Shown piece after piece: positions 42,224 through 51,887 of a stretch of DNA of 64,000 bases. Made by a program: the position numbers and the translations under genes. Positions within the stretch are counted from its first letter, which is position 1. Every line of letters begins with the position of its first letter. The stretch lies in contig NZ_CP077290.1 of assembly GCF_019047785.1 (NCBI RefSeq), positions 2,418,001 through 2,482,000 on the forward strand. The letters are read 5' to 3'. The notes under the pieces are model-generated. The model had not been told where the DNA came from, made no database searches, and saw nothing but the letters and a program-made list of their open reading frames with translations. Origin of the DNA: Enterobacter cancerogenus. Its GTDB lineage: Bacteria; Pseudomonadota; Gammaproteobacteria; Enterobacterales; Enterobacteriaceae.

Positions 42224-43918
42224 CTACTGCGCGGCTTTTGCAGCGTTATCGGGAACTTTACACCAGTTGTTATTTTCGTTAATCCCACCGTTCGGTGAGG
42301 TATACCCCAGGCAGCCCATAATGGTGTCGTACAGCTCAACGTGTCGGCGTGGGACTTTCATCTCTGCCTCTTTCTTGAGGTGCGCAAACATCTTCGCCTT
42401 CTCCGGGTTTTCCAGATACTTATCGGACATCCACATAATCATCGGCACGCGGAACTGCTCAGGCGGTGCCAGCTTGCGTGGCGTACCGTGCAAGTGCTCT
42501 TTTTCATTGATAGACTCGCCGTGATCGGCGGCGTAAATAACAATCGCTTTCTTATCGCGCAGCTCGTCAATCACCCGGCTCAGGAAAGTATCGACATACA
42601 GCACCGAGTTATCATAGGCGTTAATCAGTTCCTGCTTGCTGCAGTCTTTATTAATGCCCACGCACTCAGGCTGCCATTTGGCAAAATCGCGCGTGTAACG
42701 CTGGTAATAACTGTAATGCGACCCTTTGGTATGCAGAATAACCAGGTGCTTACCTTGCGGATGGTTCTTCAGAGACTGTGACATCTCTGCAAGCAACAGC
42801 ATGTCATCCACATTTTTGCCACGGTTACGCGGCTCGGCACCAATCTGCTCGCGGTAGGCGATATTATCCGCCATGGTATTCGAGTAGAACCACATCTCAC
42901 TTTGCATGGCGAACAGGTCTGAACTGAACCCAAGCTGCTTGAGCACAGCAAACACGTTCTGCTCTTTCAGGGTGCGCTGCGGGTTATCACTGGCTCCGCC
43001 TTCGCGAACAAACATACAGCGCAGTGAGAGTTTGGTCGCGGTATCACAGGAATAACCCCGGTAAGCCACCAGGTTCTTCTCCTGCGCCAGTTTTGGCGTG
43101 GTATCACGATCGTAACCAAGAATACCCATATGATCCCAGCGCGTCGTTTCGCCGATGACAAAGACGACGTAGGTATCATCAAGCCCGTCAGCCGGTGCCT
43201 GATAGGTGAATTTTTTCGTTGGGTTAATCAGCGATTTCACATCGCTGGATTCATCCGCCTGTGCCCAGGCATACAGGCCCAAAGCCGACAGCCAGTTTGA
43301 TGGCAAATAGGAGTTGGCCACCACGCCGCCGTAGCTTGGCATATCCACGCCCGTCGCTTTTTCGATCCTCTTTTGCTGTTTTTCCATCAGGCGAATAGGC
43401 GCCCACACCAGCAGGCCGGCCAGCAACACGACGACGACATTACGGACCCGCTGCCCACGCGTGCGCAGCTGACGTAACAGCGTATAACGACAGGTGTTAC
43501 TCCAGATAAAGAAGAGCGGGACCAGGCAGGTTAAAATCGTCCAGACGATAAAGCCTTTTCCGACCACCTCTTTCGAGAGATCGATATCGGTGGTCATTAC
43601 CGACGCCACAATGCCGTAACCAATGACCACATTCATAAAGGTCATGTAATAACTGGCGGCGGCAGAAATGATCACCACCAACGAGGCCAGAATTTGCCAG
43701 GTGCGTCGGCCAAAAAGAGAGAGCAGGCGTAACAGGAAGAATGTGGCGAGGATAGAGCCGAACACTTCAATAGCAGCAAAAATTCCATTTCTTACGGTGA
43801 GGTGTTCGAAATAACCTTCCACTCGTCTGAACAGTACCGCGCCATTCAGAAATAATCCGATATAGACAGCCAGCATCAGACATAATCTTTGCTGGGTAAG
43901 AGACCTAATGTATTTCAT
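42224..43918 (-). CDS. eptB: Kdo phosphoethanolamine transferase EptB
   Basis: EptB transfers phosphoethanolamine to the outer Kdo of lipid A-core, changing outer-membrane charge. It is 564 residues: five membrane spans in the first ~190 residues, then a periplasmic sulfatase-fold domain with the metal-binding VIGETTRWDH, the likely nucleophile Thr in CDTATKLSLRC, and YAADHGES. In E. coli it is controlled by sigma-E and the sRNA MgrR. It stands alone here. Phosphoethanolamine transferases such as EptA/MCR are relatives, but the N-terminus and context indicate EptB. Confidence 0.95.
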   Translation of the reverse strand: MKYIRSLTQQRLCLMLAVYIGLFLNGAVLFRRVEGYFEHLTVRNGIFAAIEVFGSILATFFLLRLLSLFGRRTWQILASLVVIISAAASYYMTFMNVVIGYGIVASVMTTDIDLSKEVVGKGFIVWTILTCLVPLFFIWSNTCRYTLLRQLRTRGQRVRNVVVVLLAGLLVWAPIRLMEKQQKRIEKATGVDMPSYGGVVANSYLPSNWLSALGLYAWAQADESSDVKSLINPTKKFTYQAPADGLDDTYVVFVIGETTRWDHMGILGYDRDTTPKLAQEKNLVAYRGYSCDTATKLSLRCMFVREGGASDNPQRTLKEQNVFAVLKQLGFSSDLFAMQSEMWFYSNTMADNIAYREQIGAEPRNRGKNVDDMLLLAEMSQSLKNHPQGKHLVILHTKGSHYSYYQRYTRDFAKWQPECVGINKDCSKQELINAYDNSVLYVDTFLSRVIDELRDKKAIVIYAADHGESINEKEHLHGTPRKLAPPEQFRVPMIMWMSDKYLENPEKAKMFAHLKKEAEMKVPRRHVELYDTIMGCLGYTSPNGGINENNNWCKVPDNAAKAAQ

Positions 43919-44124
43919 GCAAACAACCCTGGGGGAAGGGGTATAAAGACCCGCTGAATCTCATGGAGAAAGCAGACAGAGTAAGTATGTGCGTAGGAAA
44001 GCGTTATCAGAAACGTCTACAAGCGCGGTAAGTAGACCACAGCGGAAGAGAAAAGTGGCAGCAGAGAATGTGATTCGTGTAAATTTTTACAAAAAAACAA
44101 GTCTGGAAGCGCATTCTGCCGCGC

Positions 44125-44153
44125 AAAAAAAGAGGCCGTGACGGCCTCTTTTT
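44125..44153. terminator. Terminator of yhjX
   Basis: AGAGGCCGT-GA-CGGCCTCT (with one central mismatch) is flanked by A7 and T5 runs, directly after the yhjX stop on the minus strand. Confidence 0.88.
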
Positions 44154-44159
44154 GCTGCA

Positions 44160-45362
44160 TCAGGCATGTGCTTCGTTATACACCTCACGCTGCGGCTGGC
44201 GGATTGTAGTCGACAGTGCCAGGGAAATAATCAGCAACGCGAATATGACGCAGAAGGTCACGTAGAAACCGCCAAACAGAGAGGCAATCAGCGACCCGCA
44301 AATACTGCCGATACCGAAGCCCAGGTAAATCACACCGTAGTTCTTCGCCAGGTTGTTCAGACCAAAGAATTCGCTCACCAGTGACGGGAACACGGTAATA
44401 GTGCCGCCAAAGTTAAAGGCCACGCAGGCAATCGCCGCAAAGAAGGTCACTTCATTCAGCGGAGCAAACAGCAGCGCCGCCATGCCCACCAGCGACACCA
44501 CCTGCCCCAGCGTGATGACGCGGATACGGGCGATTTTGTCCGACAGAATACCCAGCACCAGACGGCCAGAGAGGTTAGCGATGGAAATCACGGTCACCGC
44601 GTTAGCTGCCGTCGCCACGTCCAGTTTGACCATGCCCTGCGCGATATCTTTCGCCACGCCAATCACATACAGGCCGCTCATGCAGGCGGTCAGGAACATG
44701 ACGGCCAGCATCCAGTACTGCGGTTTACGCATGGACTGCGCCAGCGTGAAGTCATTCTCCACCACGCCGTTAACGCTTTTGACCTCCTGCTGAGGAGCAT
44801 CTTTCATCAGCGTTGCGCCGAACAGGATCATCACCAGGACGATAGCGCCCCAAATCATGAAGGTTTTTTCGAGGCCCACAGAGGCCAGAAGATGGGCGTC
44901 GATAAATTTAAAACCGAGGCTGCCCAGGCCATAAGAGCCGATGGCAAAGGCGGAGATAAGGCCTTTACGCTCCGGGAACCATTTAACGCAGTTCGACAGG
45001 GTAAGCAGATAGCCCGCACCGTCCGCCAGCCCGACCAGCACGCCGGCGCTCAGCCAGAGCATCATCAGGTTATTGGAATGTGCCGTCAGGAAAAAGCCCA
45101 GGCCCAGCAGAATACCGGACGCCATGGTCACGCGCTTCACGCCAAAGCGCTCCTGAAGCTTACCGGCAACCGAGGAGGAGATCGCCAGCCCGAGGCTCAA
45201 CAAGCCGAAGGAGAACGCCACCTGGCTTACCGATGCGCCAAGCTTATCGGAGAGTGCGCTGTTAAACAGGCTCCAGGTGTAGACCGATCCCAGCGCAAAC
45301 TGGGTAACGATAGTGCCAAATAGCGTTAACCAACGGGTGCGGTTATATGTCGATGTGTTCAT
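44160..45362 (-). CDS. yhjX: MFS transporter YhjX (pyruvate-responsive)
   Basis: This is a 12-span major facilitator of the oxalate/formate antiporter-like family. In E. coli it is the main target of the pyruvate-sensing YpdA/YpdB system and is proposed to transport pyruvate. The frame is open to 45407, but the ATG at 45362 (MNTSTYNRTRWLTL) follows AGGAC and gives 400 residues, close to E. coli (402). FALGSVYTWSLF in span 1 and the loop GKLQERFGVKR between spans 2 and 3 are typical. A two-repeat YpdB site lies upstream. Confidence 0.94.
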   Translation of the reverse strand: MNTSTYNRTRWLTLFGTIVTQFALGSVYTWSLFNSALSDKLGASVSQVAFSFGLLSLGLAISSSVAGKLQERFGVKRVTMASGILLGLGFFLTAHSNNLMMLWLSAGVLVGLADGAGYLLTLSNCVKWFPERKGLISAFAIGSYGLGSLGFKFIDAHLLASVGLEKTFMIWGAIVLVMILFGATLMKDAPQQEVKSVNGVVENDFTLAQSMRKPQYWMLAVMFLTACMSGLYVIGVAKDIAQGMVKLDVATAANAVTVISIANLSGRLVLGILSDKIARIRVITLGQVVSLVGMAALLFAPLNEVTFFAAIACVAFNFGGTITVFPSLVSEFFGLNNLAKNYGVIYLGFGIGSICGSLIASLFGGFYVTFCVIFALLIISLALSTTIRQPQREVYNEAHA

Positions 45363-45445
45363 GGCAGTTGTCCTGCAAGAGAAAGTAAGGGAATTCGCTA
45401 TGGACAACGATAAACAAAACCGTGATTTACCTGGGGGAAAACGGC

Positions 45446-45476
45446 ATGAAATGCAGGAAGACGGGAATGAAATGCC
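45446..45476 (-). promoter_or_regulatory. YpdB-type operator upstream of yhjX
   Basis: On the minus strand GGCATTTCAT (45467-45476) and TGCATTTCAT (45446-45455) are direct repeats with 11 bp between them. This matches the described E. coli YpdB motif GGCATTTCAT-N11-GGCATTTCAT with one mismatch. It lies about 85 bp before the yhjX start. Confidence 0.85.
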
Positions 45477-45600
45477 ATTAATCGGGAATGAACGGCCTTG
45501 CCAGCGAACGAAGCGTAATAATGTTAGTGTCTACTATCGCTGAAAACCGCGTGAATATTATGTTTGCAATGTAAAGCCAACGTTAAAAAAAAACGCATTG

Positions 45601-46308
45601 TTAAAATTTAGCGCTCACGCCGAGCGTATAGAGCGTCTCCTCACCCGCGATGTTCCCCTCGCCCTGGGCTAAAGACGCATAGGCTGCCATATGGGTATTG
45701 AATGGGATATCCGTTCCGACGGTCACATCCATCCAGCTGCCGCTCTGCGCAGGTGCGGGGGTCTGGGGCATCCCATACTGCGATTTCCACTGGTTTTCTC
45801 CGAACTGCTGGTTGTAGCTGATTTGCGCCCAGGGGCGAAGATCGCCCACCTTTGTGTTCAGACGCCAGCCAAGCGAACTGATGCTGGCATGCCATAGCGG
45901 GTCGGTCAGCGACTGGGTTGTTAGCGTATCGCCAAACTCATTCGCCATCGAAGGTGCCGAGCCATCGTAGCGCCATTCCGCAACCGGCCCTGTCGTCATC
46001 TGCCCCTGCAGGGGGAAATTCCACCCGATGCTCACCCCTTCCGGCGCTTCGGAGGGTAAGCCAGAGGCGGTATTCAGGGTAAAGCCCGCCGAATTCTGCG
46101 ACGTATTAATGCGTTCTGCGAGAATATCTTCATAACGCGGTTGGTGATCGGCGTCCCATGTATAACGTTCTGCCGTATTATTGTGTGCGTCTGAAACGAT
46201 ATATTCCTGTTGCCAGGCAAACGCGCTATGCGAATAAAGCACGCACGCTGAGATACCCACCAGGCCAAAAACAGCATGGCGACCACTGATCGTATTTATC
46301 ATCATCAA
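45601..46308 (-). CDS. yhjY: YhjY, putative outer-membrane beta-barrel protein
   Basis: This 235-residue protein matches E. coli YhjY, annotated as an autotransporter-beta-domain-like protein without known function. It has a signal peptide cleaved after AFA at about residue 31. The C-terminal half alternates polar and hydrophobic residues and ends LYTLGVSAKF, with a terminal Phe as in outer-membrane barrels. There is no passenger domain. The gene stands alone, divergent from tag with 158 bp between. Confidence 0.85.
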   Translation of the reverse strand: MMMINTISGRHAVFGLVGISACVLYSHSAFAWQQEYIVSDAHNNTAERYTWDADHQPRYEDILAERINTSQNSAGFTLNTASGLPSEAPEGVSIGWNFPLQGQMTTGPVAEWRYDGSAPSMANEFGDTLTTQSLTDPLWHASISSLGWRLNTKVGDLRPWAQISYNQQFGENQWKSQYGMPQTPAPAQSGSWMDVTVGTDIPFNTHMAAYASLAQGEGNIAGEETLYTLGVSAKF

Positions 46309-46466
46309 AGCGACTCCAGAGAGAGCCGAATTCGGCGATATTTGTCATTATTTGGGAAGAGTTTGCAGGCAGATAGCCTTGTATTAACTATTGTCTTTTT
46401 AGCAGACACGTCAAGCCTGACAGATTGAAAATTTTGCACTTTCTGAAGCTATAAGGGAGATAACCT

Positions 46467-47048
46467 ATGCAACGTTGCGGCTGGGTAAGCCAGGATCAGC
46501 TTTATATCGACTATCACGACAAGGAATGGGGCGTACCGGAAACCGATGGCAAAAAACTCTTTGAGATGATCTGTCTGGAGGGGCAACAGGCGGGCCTGTC
46601 GTGGATCACCGTGCTGAAAAAAAGGGAAAACTACCGCAATGCCTTCCATCAGTTTGACCCTGTCGCCGTCGCCGCCATGACCGACGAGGATGTCGAACGG
46701 CTGCTGCAGGATGCCGGCATTATCCGCCATCGCGGGAAGATTCAGGCCATTATTGGTAACGCCCGTGCCTGGCTTGCCATGGAGCAAAACGGCGAACCGT
46801 TCTCGGCGTTTGTCTGGTCGTTTGTGAATAACACCCCCATCGTGACCCGGGCCGCAACGCTTGCGGAGATCCCAACCTCTACGCCCGCCTCGGACGCCCT
46901 CTCAAAGGCGCTGAAAAAACGCGGCTTCAAATTCACCGGCACCACCATCTGCTACTCCTTTATGCAGGCCTGCGGGCTGGTGAACGACCATATTACGGAA
47001 TGCTTCTGCCATCCGGGGGGCCATGATGATCCGCCAATGGCAAAGTGA
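46467..47048 (+). CDS. tag: 3-methyladenine DNA glycosylase I, constitutive
   Basis: Tag removes 3-methyladenine from alkylated DNA. It is 193 residues, with the zinc ligands Cys4, His17, His175 and Cys179 all present, Glu38 in the conserved position and the helix-hairpin-helix core of the family. Its end overlaps yiaC by 26 bp, so the two are co-transcribed. Confidence 0.97.
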   Translation: MQRCGWVSQDQLYIDYHDKEWGVPETDGKKLFEMICLEGQQAGLSWITVLKKRENYRNAFHQFDPVAVAAMTDEDVERLLQDAGIIRHRGKIQAIIGNARAWLAMEQNGEPFSAFVWSFVNNTPIVTRAATLAEIPTSTPASDALSKALKKRGFKFTGTTICYSFMQACGLVNDHITECFCHPGGHDDPPMAK

Positions 47049-47472
47049 AAATACCGCTCCGCTCCTGAGTCTGTGGCTTAAAAGCACCACCGTCGCGCAT
47101 CCCTTTATCGACGCAGAGTACTGGAAAGAGAACGAAGCGATGGTGCGGGACGTCTATCTCCCGGCAGCGCAAACGTGGGTATGGGAAGATGAGGGGCAAC
47201 TCTGCGGGTTTATCAGCGTGATGCACTCGCAGTTTGTCGGCGCGCTGTTTGTCGCGCCAGCCTTTATTGGCAAAGGGATTGGGCGCGCGCTGCTGAACCA
47301 TGTACAGCAGCGCTACCCCTATTTAAGCCTGGAGGTGTATCAGAAGAACGAGCGGGCGGTGAATTTCTATCACGCACAGGGCTTTCGTATTGAAGACAGC
47401 GCCTGGCAGGATGATACCCACCACCCGACGTGGATCATGTGCTGGCAGGCGGATCAAACGCCGTTAACGTAA
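47026..47472 (+). CDS. yiaC: GNAT-family acetyltransferase YiaC
   Basis: YiaC is a GNAT N-acetyltransferase, reported as a protein lysine acetyltransferase in E. coli. It has 148 residues from the ATG at 47026 (MIRQWQSEN), or 149 from the adjacent ATG at 47023. The acetyl-CoA loop is [11 protein letters not shown] and the C-terminal motif [13 protein letters not shown]. Its last 38 bp overlap the end of bisC on the other strand. Confidence 0.93.
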   Translation: MIRQWQSENTAPLLSLWLKSTTVAHPFIDAEYWKENEAMVRDVYLPAAQTWVWEDEGQLCGFISVMHSQFVGALFVAPAFIGKGIGRALLNHVQQRYPYLSLEVYQKNERAVNFYHAQGFRIEDSAWQDDTHHPTWIMCWQADQTPLT

Positions 47473-49762
47473 GCGCCGGCCCCTGATACTTTTCAACCCA
47501 GGCCAGCGCCGTGTTTCCCGCACAGCCGTTCCCCAGCTTCGAGCTGGGGAGATCTTTGGTTAAGACGTTAACGGCACCGTTTTTACAGATCCCGCCTTCG
47601 CTCGGCTCCAGGTCAGGCCATGCTCCCTGATGAATACAGATAACGCCAGGGCGGATGCCCTCGCTCACCACTGCGCCTGCCAGCACCTGCCCGCGTGCGT
47701 TCCAGACGCGTACCACGTCGCCGTCGGCTATTCCCCGCGCTTTTGCATCAGCATTATTCAGCGTGACGGGTTCTCGCCCGGCAACCGCATACTGTTCGCG
47801 CAGTGAGCTGTAGTTCAGCTGGCTGTGCAGACGGTGCGCCGGATGGGCAGAAAGCACCTGCAACTGTTCTGGCTGCGCGTTGCCGTGCCACTCGTCCGGC
47901 TCCAGCCACATCGGATGCGGCGGGCAATCGGCATACCCAAAGCTGGCAATGCGCTGGCTGTGAATAACAATTTTCCCGCTCTCGGTTTTCAGAGGGTACC
48001 GTTCCGGATCCCGGCGAAACTCCGCGAAGCGGATAAACCGGGCGTTCTGTTCGCTCTCCGGCATCTCAAAAATTTCATTCGCTTCCCAGAAGGTGGCAAA
48101 AGGCGGCAGCGTCACGCCCTGGGCTGCGCCGCGCTCTCCGGCGATCTGGTAGAAGGTTTCCAGCCACTCAAGGTCCGTTTTACCTTCGGTGAAGCGCTCG
48201 CGGCCACCCGCTTCCCAACGCTCGCTCAGCGCCGCAAACACCTCAAAATCGTCACGCGCTTCATCACGCGGGGGGACGACGCGCTTCATCGGCACCATAT
48301 GCTGGTTGCTGTAATCCCCGGTCATGGTGAGATCGTTACGCTCAAACGAGGTGGTCGCAGGCAGAACGATGTCGGCGTGTTTAGCTGCCGCGGTCCAGAA
48401 GCACTCGGAGATCACCACCAGCTCCGGCTTTTGCCAGGCGCGGATCAGGCGGTTGGTGTCCTGATGGTGGGTAAAGTTTGCCCCGCCCGCCCACCAGACA
48501 AACTTAATATCCGGGAAGTGGCGATCCATACCGTTGTGCTGATAGAAACCTCCTGGGTTTTCCAGCGCTTCAACGATGCGCGCCACCGGAATTTTATCGA
48601 CCGCATCCACGCCGCCCTGCACCGAGCCTTGCATCGACGCCAGTACCGCCGCTTTACGCGTTGGGTTACCGCCGTTGGCAAAGTGATAAGAAAGACCAAA
48701 ACCCCCGCCGGGCGTGCCAATCTGCCCCAGCATGGCCGCGAGCGTCACCAGCATCCAGTGCTTCTGCTCACCATACTGCTGACGCTGCATCCCCCAGCCG
48801 GACATCAGCATGGTGGTGTGGTTGTGGAATAACGCGGCCAGTTCACGCAGTTTATCGGCATCAATACCGCAAATGTCCGCCGCCCACTCCGCCGTTTTGG
48901 CGATGCCGTCGGATTTCCCCATCAGGTATTCCGCGAAGCGATCAAAACCGGTGGTACAGCGGTTGAGGAATGTTTCATCCTGCCAGCCTTTTTCGACCAG
49001 CGTATGGGCAATCCCCAGCATCATCGCCACGTCGGTGCCCATGTGCGGGGCCAGCCATTCGGCGCTGTCGCCGAGAAAATCCATGGTTTCTGAACGCATG
49101 GGGTCAATACAGATGATGCGCTTGCCGCTTTTACGCAGCGCGTCGAAGTAGGACATGCCCTGCTCGTCGGAGGCATTCCACGCAATTTTAAGCGTGTTGA
49201 GCGGGTTGGCGCTCCACAGCACAACCACCTCAGTGTGCTCCAGCACCAGCGGCCAGCTGGTCTGCTGCTGATAGACCTCGTTACCCCCCACCACGTAAGG
49301 CATGATCGCCTGCGCCGCGCCGGTCGAGTAATCGCCCAGATGTCCGGTATAGCCGCCCGCCAGGCTCATATAGCGTTGCAGCAGCGTCGCGGCTTTATGC
49401 AGCACGCCGTTAGAACGCCAGCCGTACGATCCCGCAAAAATCGACGAGGGTCCGTAACTCTCGCGGATGCGCTTATGCTGCGTGTGGATTAGGGCCAGCG
49501 CATCGTCCCAGCTTACTCGGACAAACTCGTCCTGGCCGCGAATGCCCTGCGGCTTATCCGGCGACGCCAGAAACCCTTTACGCACCATCGGCCAGCGCAC
49601 GCGGGCGTTGCTGTGCACCTGATCGCGAACGGCGGTCTGCAGGGAGTTAGGGTGTTGCGTAGGCAATGCCCCGCGGGATGACAGCACATTTTCGCCGTCC
49701 GTTTCGACCAGCATCGGCCCCCAGTGGGCAGCGGTCAGAATGGTTTTTATCGAGGTGCTCAA
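47435..49762 (-). CDS. bisC: Biotin sulfoxide reductase
   Basis: BisC is a cytoplasmic molybdoenzyme of the DMSO-reductase family, with bis-molybdopterin guanine dinucleotide, that reduces biotin and methionine sulfoxides. It is 775 residues (E. coli 777). It lacks a twin-arginine signal and an N-terminal iron-sulfur cysteine motif, as expected for BisC. The Mo-ligand serine region is [12 protein letters not shown] and the C-terminal cofactor domain has [18 protein letters not shown]. TorZ is the nearest alternative but is exported. The 3' end overlaps yiaC by 38 bp tail to tail. Confidence 0.95.
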   Translation of the reverse strand: MSTSIKTILTAAHWGPMLVETDGENVLSSRGALPTQHPNSLQTAVRDQVHSNARVRWPMVRKGFLASPDKPQGIRGQDEFVRVSWDDALALIHTQHKRIRESYGPSSIFAGSYGWRSNGVLHKAATLLQRYMSLAGGYTGHLGDYSTGAAQAIMPYVVGGNEVYQQQTSWPLVLEHTEVVVLWSANPLNTLKIAWNASDEQGMSYFDALRKSGKRIICIDPMRSETMDFLGDSAEWLAPHMGTDVAMMLGIAHTLVEKGWQDETFLNRCTTGFDRFAEYLMGKSDGIAKTAEWAADICGIDADKLRELAALFHNHTTMLMSGWGMQRQQYGEQKHWMLVTLAAMLGQIGTPGGGFGLSYHFANGGNPTRKAAVLASMQGSVQGGVDAVDKIPVARIVEALENPGGFYQHNGMDRHFPDIKFVWWAGGANFTHHQDTNRLIRAWQKPELVVISECFWTAAAKHADIVLPATTSFERNDLTMTGDYSNQHMVPMKRVVPPRDEARDDFEVFAALSERWEAGGRERFTEGKTDLEWLETFYQIAGERGAAQGVTLPPFATFWEANEIFEMPESEQNARFIRFAEFRRDPERYPLKTESGKIVIHSQRIASFGYADCPPHPMWLEPDEWHGNAQPEQLQVLSAHPAHRLHSQLNYSSLREQYAVAGREPVTLNNADAKARGIADGDVVRVWNARGQVLAGAVVSEGIRPGVICIHQGAWPDLEPSEGGICKNGAVNVLTKDLPSSKLGNGCAGNTALAWVEKYQGPALTLTAFDPPAST

Positions 49763-49926
49763 AGCGTGCGCTACTGGTTGCGTGCAGGTTGACGGCCTTC
49801 TTACTGAGGCTGTTTATGGTTTGTCACAAATTTCAGAGTTATACCCGGAATTTTCTCCAGATCCGGACGTCATAATCAACTGCCACGCGCGTAGTGGCAA
49901 AGAATAAAAAGGATTAAGGAAATAAG

Positions 49927-50589
49927 ATGAAGAAACGTGTACTCGTCATTGCTGCTCTGGTGAGCGGCGCCCTGGCGGTTTCAGGCTGCACAACAAACCC
50001 TTATAGCGGTGAGCGCGAAGCGGGTAAATCCGGCATCGGCGCGGGCATTGGCTCGCTGGTCGGGGCGGGCGTTGGCGCGCTCTCCTCCTCTAAGAAAGAT
50101 CGCGGTAAAGGGGCGTTAATTGGCGCAGCAGCCGGGGCGGCGCTGGGCGGCGGCGTCGGTTATTACATGGACGTGCAGGAAGCGAAACTGCGCGACAAAA
50201 TGCAGGGTACCGGCGTTAGCGTGACGCGCAGCGGCGATAACATCATTCTGAACATGCCAAACAACGTCACCTTCGACAGCAGCAGCGCAACGCTGAAACC
50301 GGCTGGCGCAAACACCCTGACCGGCGTGGCGATGGTGCTGAAAGAGTACAGCAAAACCGCCGTGAACGTGATTGGCTACACCGACAGCACCGGCAGCCAG
50401 GATCTGAACATGCGTCTGTCCCAGCAGCGTGCTGATTCCGTGGCCAGCGCCCTGATCACCCAGGGCGTCGCCGCGAACCGTATCCGCACCAGCGGCATGG
50501 GGCCAGCGAATCCGATCGCCAGCAACAGCACGGCGGAAGGCAAAGCGCAGAACCGCCGCGTAGAGATTACGTTAAGTCCTGTGCAGTAG
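49927..50589 (+). CDS. yiaD: OmpA-family outer-membrane lipoprotein YiaD
   Basis: YiaD is a lipoprotein with lipobox AVSGC (Cys21), a glycine-zipper region (about residues 35-85, GIGAGIGSLVGAGVGAL and GAAAGAALGGGVGYY) and an OmpA-type peptidoglycan-binding domain (about 110-220) with GYTDSTGS and NRRVEITL. It is 220 residues. It probably links the outer membrane to peptidoglycan. A terminator follows. Confidence 0.95.
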   Translation: MKKRVLVIAALVSGALAVSGCTTNPYSGEREAGKSGIGAGIGSLVGAGVGALSSSKKDRGKGALIGAAAGAALGGGVGYYMDVQEAKLRDKMQGTGVSVTRSGDNIILNMPNNVTFDSSSATLKPAGANTLTGVAMVLKEYSKTAVNVIGYTDSTGSQDLNMRLSQQRADSVASALITQGVAANRIRTSGMGPANPIASNSTAEGKAQNRRVEITLSPVQ

Positions 50590-50597
50590 GTAAAAGC

Positions 50598-50623
50598 AAA
50601 ACGGCAACCCCGTTGCCGTTTTT
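50598..50623 (+). terminator. Terminator of yiaD
   Basis: AAACGGCAAC-CCC-GTTGCCGTTT with a following T-run, 10 bp after the yiaD stop. Confidence 0.88.
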
Positions 50624-50633
50624 AGTGTTTGCG

Positions 50634-50708
50634 CCCTCTCCCGTGGGAGAGGGTTGGGGTGAGGGCATCAGACCGCAACCTCTCGTAAGCGCAGCGCCAC
50701 CGGGCAAA
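50634..50708 (+). repeat. Dispersed intergenic repeat, copy B, with a REP-like tail
   Basis: CCCTCTCCC-GTGGGAGAGGGT is followed by TGGGGTGAGGGCATCAGACC, then a REP-like CGTAAGCGCAGCGCCACCGG. The first part is shared with copies at 6764-6800 (inverted) and 53582-53626. It sits between yiaD and the repressor gene. Confidence 0.8.
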
Positions 50709-50768
50709 TGACTTGATTCGTCAGATTTTCCCGCTAAGGTGTTCTCACGCACTTCAGGGAAATCAGCG

Positions 50769-51785
50769 ATGAGCAAATCAACACGGGCCACCATCAGCGA
50801 CGTGGCGAAAGCCGCCAGAACCGGTAAAACCAGCATTTCACGCTATCTCAACGGTGAGAAACATTTGCTGTCCGACGCGCTGCTGGCACGTATTGAACAG
50901 GCCATTGCCGAACTCGACTACCGGCCCAGCATCATGGCGCGCGGCCTCAAGCGTGGACGCACCCGCCTTATTGGTCTGATCATCGCCGATATCACCAACC
51001 CCTACTCCGTTAACGTGTTGAGCGGTATCGAAGCAGCCTGCCGCGAAAAAGGCTTTACGCCGCTGGTGTGTAATACCAATAACGAAGTGGACCAGGAGCT
51101 GCACTATCTTGACCTGCTGCGCAGCTACCAGGTGGAAGGCATCGTGGTCAACGCGGTGGGAATGCGTGAAGAGGGGTTAAATCGCCTGCAGCAATCCTCC
51201 CTGCCGATGGTGCTGATCGACCGGAAAATCCCGGAGTTCGCCTGTGATGTCGTTGGGCTGGATAACACGCAGGCCGCCACCACCGCCACCGAGCATCTGA
51301 TTGAACAAGGCTTCGAGGCGATCCTGTTCCTCAGCGAGCCGCTGGGGATGGTCAACACCCGCCGTGAACGACTCGCGGCATTTCGCAGCACGCTGGAGCG
51401 GTATACCGGCGCGATCGCTGAAAATGCGGAAGTCGCGCTTCACGAAGCCAGCCAGCTCGATAACACCCTGCGCCAGTTTCACACCCGCCACCGGGGGATG
51501 CGCAAAGCGGTGATTTCCGCTAACGGGGCGCTGACGCTCCAGGTTGCCCGCTCGCTGAAACGCATCGGCCTGCACTGGGGCAGCGATATTGGCCTGCTCG
51601 GGTTTGATGAACTGGAGTGGGCGGAACTGGCCGGCGTGGGCATTACCACCCTCAAACAGCCGACCTGGCAGATAGGCTACGCCGCCGTGGAACAGGTTGT
51701 TCGCCGCATTGAAGGGGCCAGCGAGGCCGTGCGTGAACAGGTCTTCTCCGGGGAACTGATCGTTCGCGGCTCTACCGCCCGTTAA
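50769..51785 (+). CDS. ptxS: LacI-family repressor, PtxS-like (2-ketogluconate operon)
   Basis: A 338-residue LacI/GalR-family regulator: N-terminal helix-turn-helix ATISDVAKAARTGKTSISRY with a hinge ending YRPSIMARGLKRGRT, then a periplasmic-binding-protein-like effector domain. The ATG at 50769 has AGGGA upstream, and the frame is open 30 nt further. It precedes the kgu genes on the same strand, and the promoter between them carries a palindrome of the kind PtxS binds in Pseudomonas. Repression relieved by 2-ketogluconate is therefore the likely role. The symbol rests on family plus context. Confidence 0.8.
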   Translation: MSKSTRATISDVAKAARTGKTSISRYLNGEKHLLSDALLARIEQAIAELDYRPSIMARGLKRGRTRLIGLIIADITNPYSVNVLSGIEAACREKGFTPLVCNTNNEVDQELHYLDLLRSYQVEGIVVNAVGMREEGLNRLQQSSLPMVLIDRKIPEFACDVVGLDNTQAATTATEHLIEQGFEAILFLSEPLGMVNTRRERLAAFRSTLERYTGAIAENAEVALHEASQLDNTLRQFHTRHRGMRKAVISANGALTLQVARSLKRIGLHWGSDIGLLGFDELEWAELAGVGITTLKQPTWQIGYAAVEQVVRRIEGASEAVREQVFSGELIVRGSTAR

Positions 51786-51833
51786 CCCTCCCTCCGTGAT
51801 GCCGATCATAAATTCAACATCCTGAACTTTTCT

Positions 51834-51861
51834 TTGGAACCGGTTCCATCTAGCGTAATAG
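51834..51861 (+). promoter_or_regulatory. kgu operon promoter with PtxS-type operator
   Basis: TGGAACCGGTTCCA (51835-51848) is a perfect 14-bp palindrome, close to the Pseudomonas PtxS site TGAAACCGGTTTCA. It overlaps a candidate -35 TTGGAA (51834-51839), paired at 16 bp with TAATAG (51856-51861). Binding would block polymerase. No second copy lies in front of the repressor gene. Confidence 0.75.
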
Positions 51862-51887
51862 TATCAATGTTGCGATGGAGTCAGGCA

